Below, one piece after another: positions 45,716 through 53,251 of a stretch of DNA of 64,000 nucleotides (the first letter of the stretch is position 1; each line of letters starts with the position of its first letter). Origin of the DNA: a virus. The stretch covers positions 162,481 to 226,480 of IMG/VR virus record IMGVR_UViG_3300046323_000587; one strand, 5' to 3'. Made by a program: the position numbers and the translations under genes. The notes below the pieces were generated by a model. The model made no database searches, was not told the DNA's origin, and saw nothing but the letters and a program-made list of their open reading frames with translations.

Positions 45716-46120
45716 TTAAGATTTCTTTTGAAATAAGTGAGATTTATTAGATTTTCTTGGATCATTTTTAGCTTTATCTAATGGACTGATATACCTAGAT
45801 GCAGCTATTCCAACAGTTTTTAATGTAATTACTTCACTTTCTTGAGAATCTGTGGTATTTTTAGTAGCAGACTTATTTGTATTACTTGTATTACTTGTTG
45901 AAACATTTTCTAATGTGTAAAAATTGAATGTGACCAAATCAATTGAATATAGATCATAATGAAATATAGATTCAATTTGATCAATATTTTCTGCTACAAT
46001 ATAGACAATTTTATTACAATCTGAAACAATTTCTCCTTTAAAATCAAGATATTTTTCAGCTGGAATAAGACATCTAAATAACTTCTTTTCAGATGGAGTG
46101 ACATTTAATTGAAATTTCAT
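45716..46120 (-). CDS. Hypothetical protein with Ser/Thr/Asn linker
   Basis: 134 residues. The N-terminal 75 residues (VTPSEKKLFRCLIPAEKYLD, IVYIVAENIDQIESIFHYDL) look folded. They are followed by a low-complexity STSNTSNTNKSATKNTTDSQ linker and a basic tail (PLDKAKNDPRKSNKSHLFQK). Late-arm gene, five bases from the previous one. Function unknown. Confidence 0.6.
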   Translation of the reverse strand: MKFQLNVTPSEKKLFRCLIPAEKYLDFKGEIVSDCNKIVYIVAENIDQIESIFHYDLYSIDLVTFNFYTLENVSTSNTSNTNKSATKNTTDSQESEVITLKTVGIAASRYISPLDKAKNDPRKSNKSHLFQKKS

Positions 46121-46125
46121 TTTGA

Positions 46126-46416
46126 TTAAAGAGTAATAAGAATTAAATCTTTTGTATTGAATATTTTCTTCTGATACTTATTATCATTAGTAAACCAATA
46201 ACATTCAACACCAAGAAGAATTTTTTGATTAAGATGATCTTTAATAAGATTGCCTTGAGAGTCTACTTTAAATTTAATATCATTCACAAGCATTTTAGGA
46301 GAAGGTATATTTTTAACTGCAACTACGTCTCCTTTATGATAATATTGAACTATATTAGAAAGTATTTCTACTTTTCCAGTTGTAGAAATTGTAATTTCAT
46401 TATATGAATTTTCCAT
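46126..46416 (-). CDS. Small DUF2158-like protein, first gene of the late arm
   Basis: 96 residues. YHKGDVVAVKNIPSPKMLVN, then LLGVECYWFTNDNKYQKK and IFNTKDLILI resemble the DUF2158/YodC pattern (GDVV-x-LKSGGP-x-M-x-V, C-x-WF, F-x-x-x-L), although the GG is replaced. It lies next to the divergent gene-free region, so it is transcribed first. No function is established for this small beta-barrel type. Confidence 0.6.
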   Translation of the reverse strand: MENSYNEITISTTGKVEILSNIVQYYHKGDVVAVKNIPSPKMLVNDIKFKVDSQGNLIKDHLNQKILLGVECYWFTNDNKYQKKIFNTKDLILITL

Positions 46417-46700
46417 TTTTGATTTTTTATAAATTTTATTTTAATTATTGATTACAAATATTTCAAATATTGTTTCAATTTTTTTAATAAAATTTTTTAA
46501 AAGTTTCGAAAAATTTAAGATCTTTAAAAAATTGTTAAAATTCTTTTTATTCTTGAACAGTTTAATTAGTCTAGTTAGTCTAGTGAATTAGTAGAGTATT
46601 ACTATAATACTAGACTGTACTTACAATAGAACTATATAGAACTAGACAAAATACTAAAAGACTAGATAAAGAGAAATTTAATTAATATTGATATTAGAAT

Positions 46701-46767
46701 AATACCCCTGGCAGTGAATTTAATAGGAAATTTATACCCCCACTATTGAAGAATTTTATAGGAAATC
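46701..46767. repeat. Tandem imperfect repeat with ATACCCC and ATAGGAAAT boxes
   Basis: Two units (46701-46731 and 46732-46767) each begin ATACCCC and end ATAGGAAAT with GAATTT between. They are placed centrally in the divergent region, as expected for operators or origin iterons. Confidence 0.6.
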
Positions 46768-47271
46768 AAAAAGCTATTAAAAGAGAATTACTTAAAAAAG
46801 AATTAGTTATAAGTTTAAACTATATAATCAATTTAAAATCAATTTAAAATCAATTTAAATTATTTGAGAAGTATCAATAATTGAATTATTAAAGAAAAAC
46901 TATATAAATAATAATATAGTATTTAGTTATTAAGATTTATTTTTATTATTTTTATTATTTTTATTGAATTTTATTGATGATAAATTTAATGTTGAAACTT
47001 AAAAGTTAAACTTTACATTGAAATATTAAATGAATTTTAAAATAAATTAAAAAACAATTAGTAAATAACAAGTAATAATTGAGAGGTTTTAATTTAGATA
47101 GTTGATTAAGAGATTAAAGGGACAGTTTTGATTATTAAAGTTAATTATTAAAGTTAGTTATTAAAGCTAGTTGATGGATTTAATTTAGTTAATTTAAAAA
47201 TTTAGAAACTTTAAAGAGGACTTTTATTGAGAAATTTTATTGAGAACTTTTAAGAATTAATTTTGAAGAAC

Positions 47272-47322
47272 TTTTAGACTAATTTTAGATTAGTTTTAGA
47301 TTAGTTTTTAGACTAATTTTAG
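47272..47322. repeat. Tandem TTTTAGAYTARTT repeats
   Basis: Four near-identical 11-13-base units alternate TTAGACTAA and TTAGATTAG, so each is itself nearly palindromic. They are about 230-280 bases upstream of the first plus-strand gene. Confidence 0.6.
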
Positions 47323-47554
47323 GACTTACTTTTACGATTTACTTTAGAAGATTTGAGAAGATTTTAGAAATCTAGTTTAAACTGTAATAAATGGAATATG
47401 CTTTTAAATTTAAAATTTTATTGAATTAGTTTGATAGGATGTGGATTGATTTGTAAAAGGTATAGTGTAAAGTACCCCTACCGTAGTTGGGCGCGGGAAA
47501 GGACAGAGGTATCAACGTAGATATTCTGTTATTCTTTCTTGCCAACTTTCAAAA

Positions 47555-48910
47555 ATGCCACAAGAAACAAGAGTTCCATCAGTATTCGCAACAGCAAATG
47601 TATCATTTACTTCTGCATTAACAGAAGAACAATTGCAAACAGAATTTTCAGGTATGGCGGTTACTCGTTCAAAACCAACAGCATCTTCTGATGATGTTCA
47701 AGCGGGTCTTTTCAATTTAATGATGAAATTTGCAAACTTAACTTATGCTACTTCACAAGGCGTAGGTGCGTTAGCTATGAATTTCAATCATAGAGGTACG
47801 ACAGACACAGGTTTAGTTGCAAGAGATACGGCGACTTTGAAATGGTTTAAAGATCAAGGTCTTTACATTGGTGCGGAAGACGCAACCAAAACTACTTTCA
47901 AAGGCAAAAAATTTGTTGCAGTTTTGTCCAAATTGGCAGGTGATGACCGAAAAATCAAAACTATTACGGAAGACGAATTTAGCCCTAAAAGCAATATTCT
48001 TTGCCCGATAGGTAGTTTTGCTACACCTGAGGCAGTCATAGCCCATTTTTCGGATATTATGACTTCAAATGTCAAAAAATTGCAATTAGCAAAACTAGTG
48101 AAAGATACATTGGAAATTGTTGAACCTAATCCTAAAACTCACGTAAAAGTGACGATAGAGAAAATTTTAAGCAACGACCCAACAAAACCAACGACAGACG
48201 AAGCCAAAGAACTTGTCAAATTTATTGGCAAACAATTTGCAGGACTAGCTTTTCCTTTGGGAACAATTGATGGCGTTACTTTAACTGCACCTATTGGTCA
48301 GCCAAAAGAAGTGCAAGTAGCTTATAACGGAAAACCAGTATACGCCCCACAAGTTGAATTGTACAAAGCAAGAGTATTTGACTTTGTTACAGGTGAATTG
48401 GTCGCAGAAGGAGTTTTAGACAGCAAAGATTTGTTTAATACAATGGCTTTACCTGTTTCATACAAATCAATCTCTTCGGAGTATTTGGAGAAAAATGAGG
48501 CTTTGTTGGCACAAGCAAAAACAAGCAATTTGCCAATTTTTGGTGTTCATAAAGCAGATTTTGAACACATCTTGCAATTTGATATCAAGAAATCTTTTGA
48601 GACAATAGGCGAAAATTTGATTATGCAAATCAATTTAGATGCTGTTTGTCTAAAAGGAAAAGGTTATGACGAAGCTAGTGCAGATCAAAAATTGACAAGA
48701 TGTTTGTTTAATTTCAGAGGAGAAGTAGTAAAATTGGATACTTTGTCAGACGCGACTAAGAAAGCTGTTGGACATTTTTCAGATCCTGAAAAACTAGAAG
48801 CAATTAAAAGCAAAATAGCTGCTGATGATCTTGCTACTTTAAAAGGGGCTCTTTTAGATAAAGAATATTTCAGAATTACGAAATTATTCCCTGCTTTGGC
48901 AATTAAATAA
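47555..48910 (+). CDS. Large unknown protein of atypically high GC, first gene of the plus arm
   Basis: 451 residues, cytosolic, well-ordered alpha/beta, no family recognised. It starts MPQETRVPSVFATANVSFTS; the middle has QGVGALAMNFNHRGTTDTGL and KGKKFVAVLSKLAGDDRKIK; the end is LLDKEYFRITKLFPALAIK. The DNA is visibly richer in G/C than its neighbours (24 of 60 bases in 47821-47880, against 16 of 60 in a capsid-arm sample at 15721-15780) and uses GCG, ACG and GAC codons rare elsewhere. It is monocistronic: its own structured leader lies before it and a strong terminator after it. This suggests an abundant early protein or a recent import. Function unknown. Confidence 0.85.
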   Translation: MPQETRVPSVFATANVSFTSALTEEQLQTEFSGMAVTRSKPTASSDDVQAGLFNLMMKFANLTYATSQGVGALAMNFNHRGTTDTGLVARDTATLKWFKDQGLYIGAEDATKTTFKGKKFVAVLSKLAGDDRKIKTITEDEFSPKSNILCPIGSFATPEAVIAHFSDIMTSNVKKLQLAKLVKDTLEIVEPNPKTHVKVTIEKILSNDPTKPTTDEAKELVKFIGKQFAGLAFPLGTIDGVTLTAPIGQPKEVQVAYNGKPVYAPQVELYKARVFDFVTGELVAEGVLDSKDLFNTMALPVSYKSISSEYLEKNEALLAQAKTSNLPIFGVHKADFEHILQFDIKKSFETIGENLIMQINLDAVCLKGKGYDEASADQKLTRCLFNFRGEVVKLDTLSDATKKAVGHFSDPEKLEAIKSKIAADDLATLKGALLDKEYFRITKLFPALAIK

Positions 48911-48916
48911 TTCTAT

Positions 48917-48952
48917 AACCCTATGATTAATTTCATAGGGGTATTTTTTTTA
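48917..48952 (+). terminator. Strong terminator after the 451-residue gene
   Basis: A perfect 8-pair stem CCCTATGA (48919-48926) with TCATAGGG (48933-48940), loop TTAATT, followed after GTA by an eight-base T run. Confidence 0.88.
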
Positions 48953-49352
48953 ATCAAAAATTCGCTTCCCAAAGATAGTGCTTTGATTTTTTATTATTAA
49001 ATTTTGTTTTAGCTTAGTTCTTTGATACATTTTTTCTGCGTGTACCAAATAACTTATACTTAAAATACTTGAATACTTTGATACCCAGAAACCTTATATG
49101 GTTAGCTGATATTGCATAGAATACTTGGTAGAGCGGTAGAAATTTTTAGGTTTACGCTCTTTAATATAAACCTATCACTAATAATTATTTATATACGTAA
49201 TGAAATTGTTTAATAACGTTTCATTACGTATTTTTTCTTAACATAGTTCTAGCCTTTGCTATGTTATTATAATTGCCTGATGAGAGCTAGACGAAACAGT
49301 ATTAGAAGTAGTTACTCTAATAGATTATGGTCGCAAACTAAATTTTATTTTT
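48953..49352 (+). other. 400-base structured noncoding stretch
   Basis: No gene is visible. It contains an 8-pair hairpin TAGGTTTA/TAAACCTA (about 49147-49174), the strong terminator at 49193-49237, and a folded leader at 49246-49336 directly before the small gene at 49353. An RNA ending at the 49193 terminator with no coding frame could be a phage small RNA of about 200-250 nt, but no promoter of host type is visible. Confidence 0.5.
49193..49237 (+). terminator. Perfect 13-pair terminator
   Basis: ATACGTAATGAAA (49193-49205) pairs with TTTCATTACGTAT (49219-49231), loop of 13, followed by TTTTTC. It closes a noncoding stretch rather than a gene. Confidence 0.85.
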
Positions 49353-49514
49353 ATGTCAGCATTACAAACAAAAGTAATAGAAAAAGTGTTACAAACATTA
49401 ATTTCTAATGGAACTCTTACAGGAGCTAATTTGCTTTCTGTTTTAATTCAAGGAGAACTAAATCAAGAAAAATTAGAAGATATTCTAAACAGATTTATTG
49501 ATTTAGAAAAATAA
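49353..49514 (+). CDS. Small hypothetical protein, 53 residues
   Basis: ATG 49353 to TAA 49514, preceded by the A/T-rich leader AAATTTTATTTTT. It reads MSALQTKVIEKVLQTLISNG, then TLTGANLLSVLIQGELNQEK and a final acidic helix ending DLEK. All-helical, amphipathic. It has its own structured leader and terminator, as larger genes here do, which supports it being real. Function unknown. Confidence 0.65.
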   Translation: MSALQTKVIEKVLQTLISNGTLTGANLLSVLIQGELNQEKLEDILNRFIDLEK

Positions 49515-49556
49515 TTTTCACATCTTCAAGACAAAGCTTAATGTCTATAAATAAGT

Positions 49557-49589
49557 AGCCTAGTACATCGTGTATTAGGCTTTTTTTTC
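49557..49589 (+). terminator. Terminator after the 53-residue gene
   Basis: GCCTAGTAC (49558-49566) pairs with GTATTAGGC (49572-49580) with one G-U pair, followed by eight T. Confidence 0.85.
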
Positions 49590-49611
49590 AAACTTTTTAT
49601 TTATCAAATTT

Positions 49612-50100
49612 ATGAAATCTCATATCTTAGAAACAAATTTTACGTCTGTATTAGGTGTTGTAGTAGAATCTGTCCAATTTTCAATCGAAGTTAGACAATT
49701 TGTTGCGCATATAGCAAAAGCACTGTTAAGTGAATTGAATTACGGTGATTATAAAGCTCGTGAAGCTGAATTAGGACGAGTTTATGCTAAAATTCAAGAT
49801 GTGTTTTATTTTTTTAATGTAAACACACATATTAATTCAATGCAAATACGTAACGCCATTCGTGTGTTAGATATGCGTATCAATCATTGTGAAAACTCTT
49901 TGAAAATAGGAGATTGGACAAAAGCAGACTCGCATCCACAACATTTTGAAGGTATTACAGAGAAGACTAGAGATAGTTATATTCGTAAAGACTTTGGTAT
50001 ATTTGCAACTCTCTATAATGGAAAAACTATGGAAGTAATGTTAGCTACAAGACAAATCCTTGTAGATTCATTAATTACAATAACACCAGAATTTGAGTAA
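49612..50100 (+). CDS. Hypothetical early protein
   Basis: 162 residues, largely helical (VESVQFSIEVRQFVAHIAKA, LLSELNYGDYKAREAELGRV), with a middle segment rich in His/Asn and a C-terminal MLATRQILVDSLITITPEFE. No catalytic motif or membrane segment. It follows a terminator, so it has its own promoter, probably recognised by a phage factor. Function unknown. Confidence 0.7.
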   Translation: MKSHILETNFTSVLGVVVESVQFSIEVRQFVAHIAKALLSELNYGDYKAREAELGRVYAKIQDVFYFFNVNTHINSMQIRNAIRVLDMRINHCENSLKIGDWTKADSHPQHFEGITEKTRDSYIRKDFGIFATLYNGKTMEVMLATRQILVDSLITITPEFE

Positions 50101-50159
50101 TTTTCACCAAACCTATACAGTCTTTTATTAATGGATAATGTAGGTTTAAATTTGAATCA

Positions 50160-50393
50160 ATGAAACACCTCTTAATACTTCCAGTTCTTTTATTCTTATC
50201 ATTATTAGGAATAAATAAGTTCTCTATTTCCAATCCGCCATTATGGTTAATTAGTATTTTAACTAAGAATGTTGAAGGAGTGGGAAAGAGTGTATATTCT
50301 ATTGGTTTCTCAAAAGAACTGATGGAAATGTATGAAGTAGATGAGTATCAATTAGGTAATTGGTATGTGAGAATATTCTCAGAAATTGTTTAA
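50160..50393 (+). CDS. Small protein with N-terminal membrane or signal segment
   Basis: 77 residues. MKHLLILPVLLFLSLLGINK is a membrane segment or uncleaved signal; the remaining 55 residues (GVGKSVYSIGFSKELMEMYE) are soluble. A leader hairpin AAACCTA/TAGGTTT (50108-50150) precedes it. Likely a small inner-membrane or periplasmic early protein; function unknown. Confidence 0.65.
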   Translation: MKHLLILPVLLFLSLLGINKFSISNPPLWLISILTKNVEGVGKSVYSIGFSKELMEMYEVDEYQLGNWYVRIFSEIV

Positions 50394-50405
50394 ACAACTT
50401 TCACC

Positions 50406-50462
50406 ACTCAATTGAAGTTCTAGGTATCTTGTATTATAAAGATTCTAGTTTATAGATTGAGT
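50406..50462 (+). other. Structured leader closed by ACTCAAT/ATTGAGT
   Basis: ACTCAAT (50406-50412) pairs with ATTGAGT (50456-50462) and encloses a second hairpin (CTAG..ATCTT 50420-50430 with AAGAT..CTAG 50439-50448). The next start codon is 15 bases downstream. One of several such folded leaders in this arm. Confidence 0.6.
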
Positions 50463-50477
50463 ATAATTTTAAATCAA

Positions 50478-50795
50478 ATGGCACAATCAGTTATTGAAGT
50501 TGTAACAAAAGTAGTAAGTCCAATTGAGCAAATTCTCTTGGCAATAATAAATTATAATTATCATTGCGACAGAAAAGTTCTATTGAAAGTAGTTCCAGAA
50601 TGTTGTTATCTATACGACAAAAAATCTGGTACAACTCAATTCGTAGAAGAGGTGATGAAAGCTGTTGAAACATTGGGAACACTAGATATTTCACAACAAC
50701 CAGAAGAAATTGGAGCAGTTGGTCAAGCTTACTTGATTGATATCAATGTTCTTTTAGGTCATTTTGGTTTTGCACAAGATGAACCAAATGATTAG
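50478..50795 (+). CDS. Hypothetical early protein
   Basis: 105 residues from ATG 50478. A longer frame from a TTG at 50457 would begin inside the leader hairpin, so the ATG after AATTTTAAATCAA is preferred; the identical leader precedes the 50847 gene. Sequence: VIEVVTKVVSPIEQILLAII helix, CDRKVLLKVVPECCYLYDKK, and an acidic C-terminus ending FAQDEPND. No family recognised. Confidence 0.7.
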   Translation: MAQSVIEVVTKVVSPIEQILLAIINYNYHCDRKVLLKVVPECCYLYDKKSGTTQFVEEVMKAVETLGTLDISQQPEEIGAVGQAYLIDINVLLGHFGFAQDEPND

Positions 50796-50800
50796 TAATA

Positions 50801-50827
50801 AAGAGGTGTAACAGCCTCTATTTTTTC
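50801..50827 (+). terminator. Terminator
   Basis: AGAGG (50802-50806) with CCTCT (50815-50819), loop of eight, then ATTTTTTC. Confidence 0.75.
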
Positions 50828-50846
50828 ACAATTAATTTTAAATCAA

Positions 50847-51227
50847 ATGTCAAAATCGCCAATAAGACTACTTCCAAAAGTAGAACTAGGTACAATAAAC
50901 TTTTGTTTTACTGCTCTTAATCACCTAAGAAGTCAAATTAAAGGACAACACCTTTGTATGACTAAATCAGGTAAACTTGAAAACCCGTTAGAAAATGAGT
51001 TGAATGGTAATCCTTGGTTATGTGAGCTTTCTTTAATTGAAGATGAGGATTTATTTAATTTTCTCTCTCAATTTAAACCGTTGATAGCTTCTCAAAAGAG
51101 GTCTGGTCAAAAGAATTATCCACCAATGAGATGGTCATTACGTAATGGTTTAGCCGTGTATTCTTGGTTACCACTGAATAAAGAGCAAGAAGAGTGGTGT
51201 TTGAATGAAACTTTAAAAGGGGTGTAA
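50847..51227 (+). CDS. Hypothetical early protein
   Basis: 126 residues with Trp-containing alpha/beta segments (ELNGNPWLCELSLIEDEDLF, PMRWSLRNGLAVYSWLP). The start ATG follows AATTTTAAATCAA, identical to the leader of the previous gene. The terminator stem overlaps its stop codon. Function unknown; no membrane or metal motif. Confidence 0.7.
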   Translation: MSKSPIRLLPKVELGTINFCFTALNHLRSQIKGQHLCMTKSGKLENPLENELNGNPWLCELSLIEDEDLFNFLSQFKPLIASQKRSGQKNYPPMRWSLRNGLAVYSWLPLNKEQEEWCLNETLKGV

Positions 51228-51246
51228 TAGCCTTTATTTTTTTATT
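51214..51246 (+). terminator. Terminator overlapping the stop codon
   Basis: AAAGG (51216-51220) with CCTTT (51231-51235), loop of ten, then ATTTTTTTAT. The stem includes the last codons of the gene before it. Confidence 0.7.
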
Positions 51247-51281
51247 TAGTGACACCACTTTAAATTAATTCTTAAAGCAAT

Positions 51282-51349
51282 GCTCTTATAGTTTAATGGA
51301 AAAATCTCTGATTATTCAGATGTTCTTGGTTCGATTCCAGGTGAGAGCA
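51282..51349 (+). tRNA. tRNA-like gene lacking anticodon bases (68 nt)
   Basis: Acceptor GCTCTTA (51282-51288) pairs with TGAGAGC (51342-51348), with one G-U pair, then discriminator A. D-arm GTTT-AATGGAA-AAAT (51291-51305) and T-arm CTTGG-TTCGATT-CCAGG (51325-51341) are canonical. The anticodon stem TCTGA/TCAGA (51307-51311, 51316-51320) encloses only TTAT, so exactly three bases are missing from the seven-base loop (positions 34-36 if TT is 32-33 and AT is 37-38). The body most resembles Bacteroidota glycine-type tRNAs. No CCA is encoded. Decoding seems impossible unless edited; it may be a decayed tRNA or a tRNA mimic. Confidence 0.65.
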
Positions 51350-51374
51350 ATAAACTTTTTAATACCCCAAAACT

Positions 51375-51683
51375 ATGAAAACTATTATCGCAAAAGTTCT
51401 GATTCCTTCATTTGAAGTTGCAGTCAATGAATATTTGAAACAGCCTGCTTTTGCTAATGATTTTGAGAGAGGTTTAGTTAGAGAAACTTTATCAGAAGTT
51501 TGGGAAGACAATTCTCATTCTTTTGCTAAATACGTTCCTAAACATTTATTACAACCTGAGACAACAGAAGTTGTTTTGGAAGATGTAACAAGAATCTGGC
51601 AAAATTATGTCAGAGTAATGTGGAAGGGTAAAGTAGAGAAAATTTGTGAAATCGATTCAATTGTGTCGTATATTCGCAAGTAG
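51375..51683 (+). CDS. Hypothetical early protein
   Basis: 102 residues, helical: MKTIIAKVLIPSFEVAVNEY, then FERGLVRETLSEVWEDNSHS and VTRIWQNYVRVMWKGKVEK. It follows the tRNA-like gene by 26 bases and ends before a clear terminator, so the two may share a transcript. No recognisable family. Confidence 0.7.
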   Translation: MKTIIAKVLIPSFEVAVNEYLKQPAFANDFERGLVRETLSEVWEDNSHSFAKYVPKHLLQPETTEVVLEDVTRIWQNYVRVMWKGKVEKICEIDSIVSYIRK

Positions 51684-51695
51684 TCTTGATTATTA

Positions 51696-51727
51696 AACTC
51701 TATCATTGATTTGGTAGGGTTTTTTAA
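51696..51727 (+). terminator. Terminator
   Basis: ACTCTATC (51697-51704) with GGTAGGGT (51713-51720), eight pairs with G-U, then six T. Confidence 0.8.
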
Positions 51728-51756
51728 TTTTAAATTAAAACTAAAAAATAATAAAT

Positions 51757-51945
51757 ATGAAACTATTCCCAATTTGTGAGTGTGATAATGAAGAAAAAGC
51801 AGTTAAAATAGCTTCTTTTTTTGTTAATAAAGGACTAATTTTCCATTATGTTTATACTGGAAATTCTAGTAAACCTTATTTGGTAATTTCAAATCAAGAA
51901 GGTTTAACTGCTTTTGAAAAATGGACTATGGAAAATACAAAATAA
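51757..51945 (+). CDS. Small hypothetical protein
   Basis: 62 residues: MKLFPICECDNEEKAVKIAS, then FFVNKGLIFHYVYTGNSSKP and LVISNQEGLTAFEKWTMENT. The strand-helix-strand order with a C-terminal helix recalls small ferredoxin-like domains (for example DUF2007), but the similarity is loose. Preceded by A-rich leader AAAAATAATAAAT, without Shine-Dalgarno. Confidence 0.6.
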   Translation: MKLFPICECDNEEKAVKIASFFVNKGLIFHYVYTGNSSKPYLVISNQEGLTAFEKWTMENTK

Positions 51946-52245
51946 GTCCTTTTCCTATTATTGAGTGCAAACTCTAATAGATTTTACTGGTTTTAGGAAA
52001 TCAGATAATAAAAAAATACGTAAAAAAAGATATTAAATACAATACTGTTTTATATAAGGCAATCGGTAAAAACATTTGGAAAAGATGTTCGATTTTCTCA
52101 AACAGAGATGTAGATAATTATATATACACGCGATTCTAAGCGTGTATATGTACTTATCGAAATACATTGAAATAAAGAAGTACATCTTTTTTTTGATAAA
52201 GATCTAAGGGCAAATGAAAAATAAAACTCACATAAATTTTTAACA
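51946..52245 (+). other. 300-base noncoding stretch with three hairpins
   Basis: Between convergent genes. TTTCCTA (51951-51957) pairs with TAGGAAA (51994-52000) around a GAGT-GCAA-ACTC hairpin (51963-51974) with a GNRA tetraloop. ATATACACGC/GCGTGTATAT (about 52122-52149) is a perfect ten-pair stem. GTACTT/AAGTAC (about 52150-52183) is followed by TTTTTTTT and looks like the terminator. No coding frame is seen. Confidence 0.6.
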
Positions 52246-53172
52246 TTATTGTTGTTTTATCATGGTGAACTTACCAGATTTGTATTTTATTAGGTTATTC
52301 TCTTTAAGGATATTCTCTAATAATTCTTTTCTGAAATAACTTTCACTCTTGTCTAGTCTTTTACAAAAAACATCAATAAAGTTTCCCATTGAAATAGGAA
52401 AAGTGATATCTATTAATATATCAAGATATTTTTGTTTCTTATTTTCCTCTGTTTCTTTGATATCAACTACTTTCTTAAACATAGTAGTCTGTTCATCAAA
52501 CTCTACAAAGAAATCAAAGCCTTTTCCCTCTCTTAATTTTGTAGACTTTATTTTATATTTATGTTTGTATTGTGCAATAGCTAATGAAGCAACACTTTTT
52601 TGTTCTAAGAATGAACCTAAGTGTCCTCTTGCTTTTGCATTAATGCCTGCGTCTTCGTTCTGATGAATTATTAATATTATAGAACAATTATAATCTTTTA
52701 TTATCTTATTTAATTCAGATAGTAGAGTGGTTGAGTTGCCTATATCATTAATATTTTCAATGAAATCTGCAAATTGGTCTATGATAATTAGATATGGTGG
52801 GAATTCTTTACAAGCACTATTCACTGAACCTAATTTATCAGGAGTATCCAAATCCCAAAACATTAATAAATCTTCTTTATCTTGACTTACTTGTTCTAAA
52901 ATCTTTAATAGTCTTTTTTGAAGATGATATTTAGACATTTCAGTAGAGAAATAAAGAATTTTTTTATCAGGAGGACAAGGTGTGTATGTTAATCCTAGAG
53001 TATCTTCACCATTAAGAAGACCTACTAACATATTCATTACTAGTCTAGATTTACCTGAACCTACTTCACCTTTTATTAAACAAAAAGAGTTAGAAGTCAA
53101 TATTTCAGATCCATCATTTTGAATTACAATAAGTGGTTGCATATAATTAGAATTTCTTGTTATGTGTTCCAT
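52246..53172 (-). CDS. RecA-superfamily ATPase (RepA/DnaB-like)
   Basis: 308 residues. GEVGSGKS (35-42) is Walker A; KKILYFSTEMSKYHLQKRLL is the segment after beta-2 typical of RecA/DnaB-like ATPases; YLIIIDQFADFIENI contains Walker B; SIILIIHQNEDAG is the sensor strand with a polar Q; and ARGHLGSFLEQKSVASLAIA is the RGH/SG-type loop found in RepA-like (AAA_25) ATPases of plasmids and mobile elements. The C-terminal 70 residues form a winged-helix-like domain (FRKELLENILKENNLI). It runs against the plus-strand arm and has its own promoter-like element. Role probably in replication or of a mobile gene; no helicase partner is visible. Confidence 0.8.
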   Translation of the reverse strand: MEHITRNSNYMQPLIVIQNDGSEILTSNSFCLIKGEVGSGKSRLVMNMLVGLLNGEDTLGLTYTPCPPDKKILYFSTEMSKYHLQKRLLKILEQVSQDKEDLLMFWDLDTPDKLGSVNSACKEFPPYLIIIDQFADFIENINDIGNSTTLLSELNKIIKDYNCSIILIIHQNEDAGINAKARGHLGSFLEQKSVASLAIAQYKHKYKIKSTKLREGKGFDFFVEFDEQTTMFKKVVDIKETEENKKQKYLDILIDITFPISMGNFIDVFCKRLDKSESYFRKELLENILKENNLIKYKSGKFTMIKQQ

Positions 53173-53217
53173 TGATTTGTTTTTAAATTAACACTGTTAC
53201 ATATATTTTATTAGGTA

Positions 53218-53251
53218 CAAATGTAACATATTTTTTTAAGATAAAATCAAA
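53218..53251 (-). promoter_or_regulatory. Candidate Bacteroidota-type promoter for the RecA-type ATPase
   Basis: On the minus strand TACATTTG (complement of 53218-53225) matches the -7 consensus TAnnTTTG, and TTTG (complement of 53248-53251) lies 22 bases upstream, close to the usual spacing of the -33 element. Confidence 0.55.

Larger units (their letters stand above)
46417..47554. other. Divergent gene-free region with tandem and inverted repeats (candidate origin and control region)
   Basis: 1138 bases with no credible gene, between the minus late arm and the plus arm. Contents: an inverted repeat AGTCTAGT (46577-46584) with ACTAGACT (46609-46616); two tandem imperfect 30-35-base units sharing ATACCCC and ATAGGAAAT (46701-46767); three copies of AATCAATTTAAA (46827-46862); T-rich TTATTTTTA iterations near 46940; and about four copies of TTTTAGAYTARTT (47272-47322). 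Near 47470-47520 the sequence becomes abruptly GC-rich. Arrangement and repeats fit an origin and/or divergent promoter region. No TAnnTTTG promoter was found, so phage-encoded transcription factors are possible. Confidence 0.6.

Noticed and set aside
47813-48528. Minus-strand open frames inside the 451-residue gene
   Set aside because: Cys/Arg-rich low-quality translations antisense to a well-ordered protein with its own terminator; shadows of the higher-GC gene.
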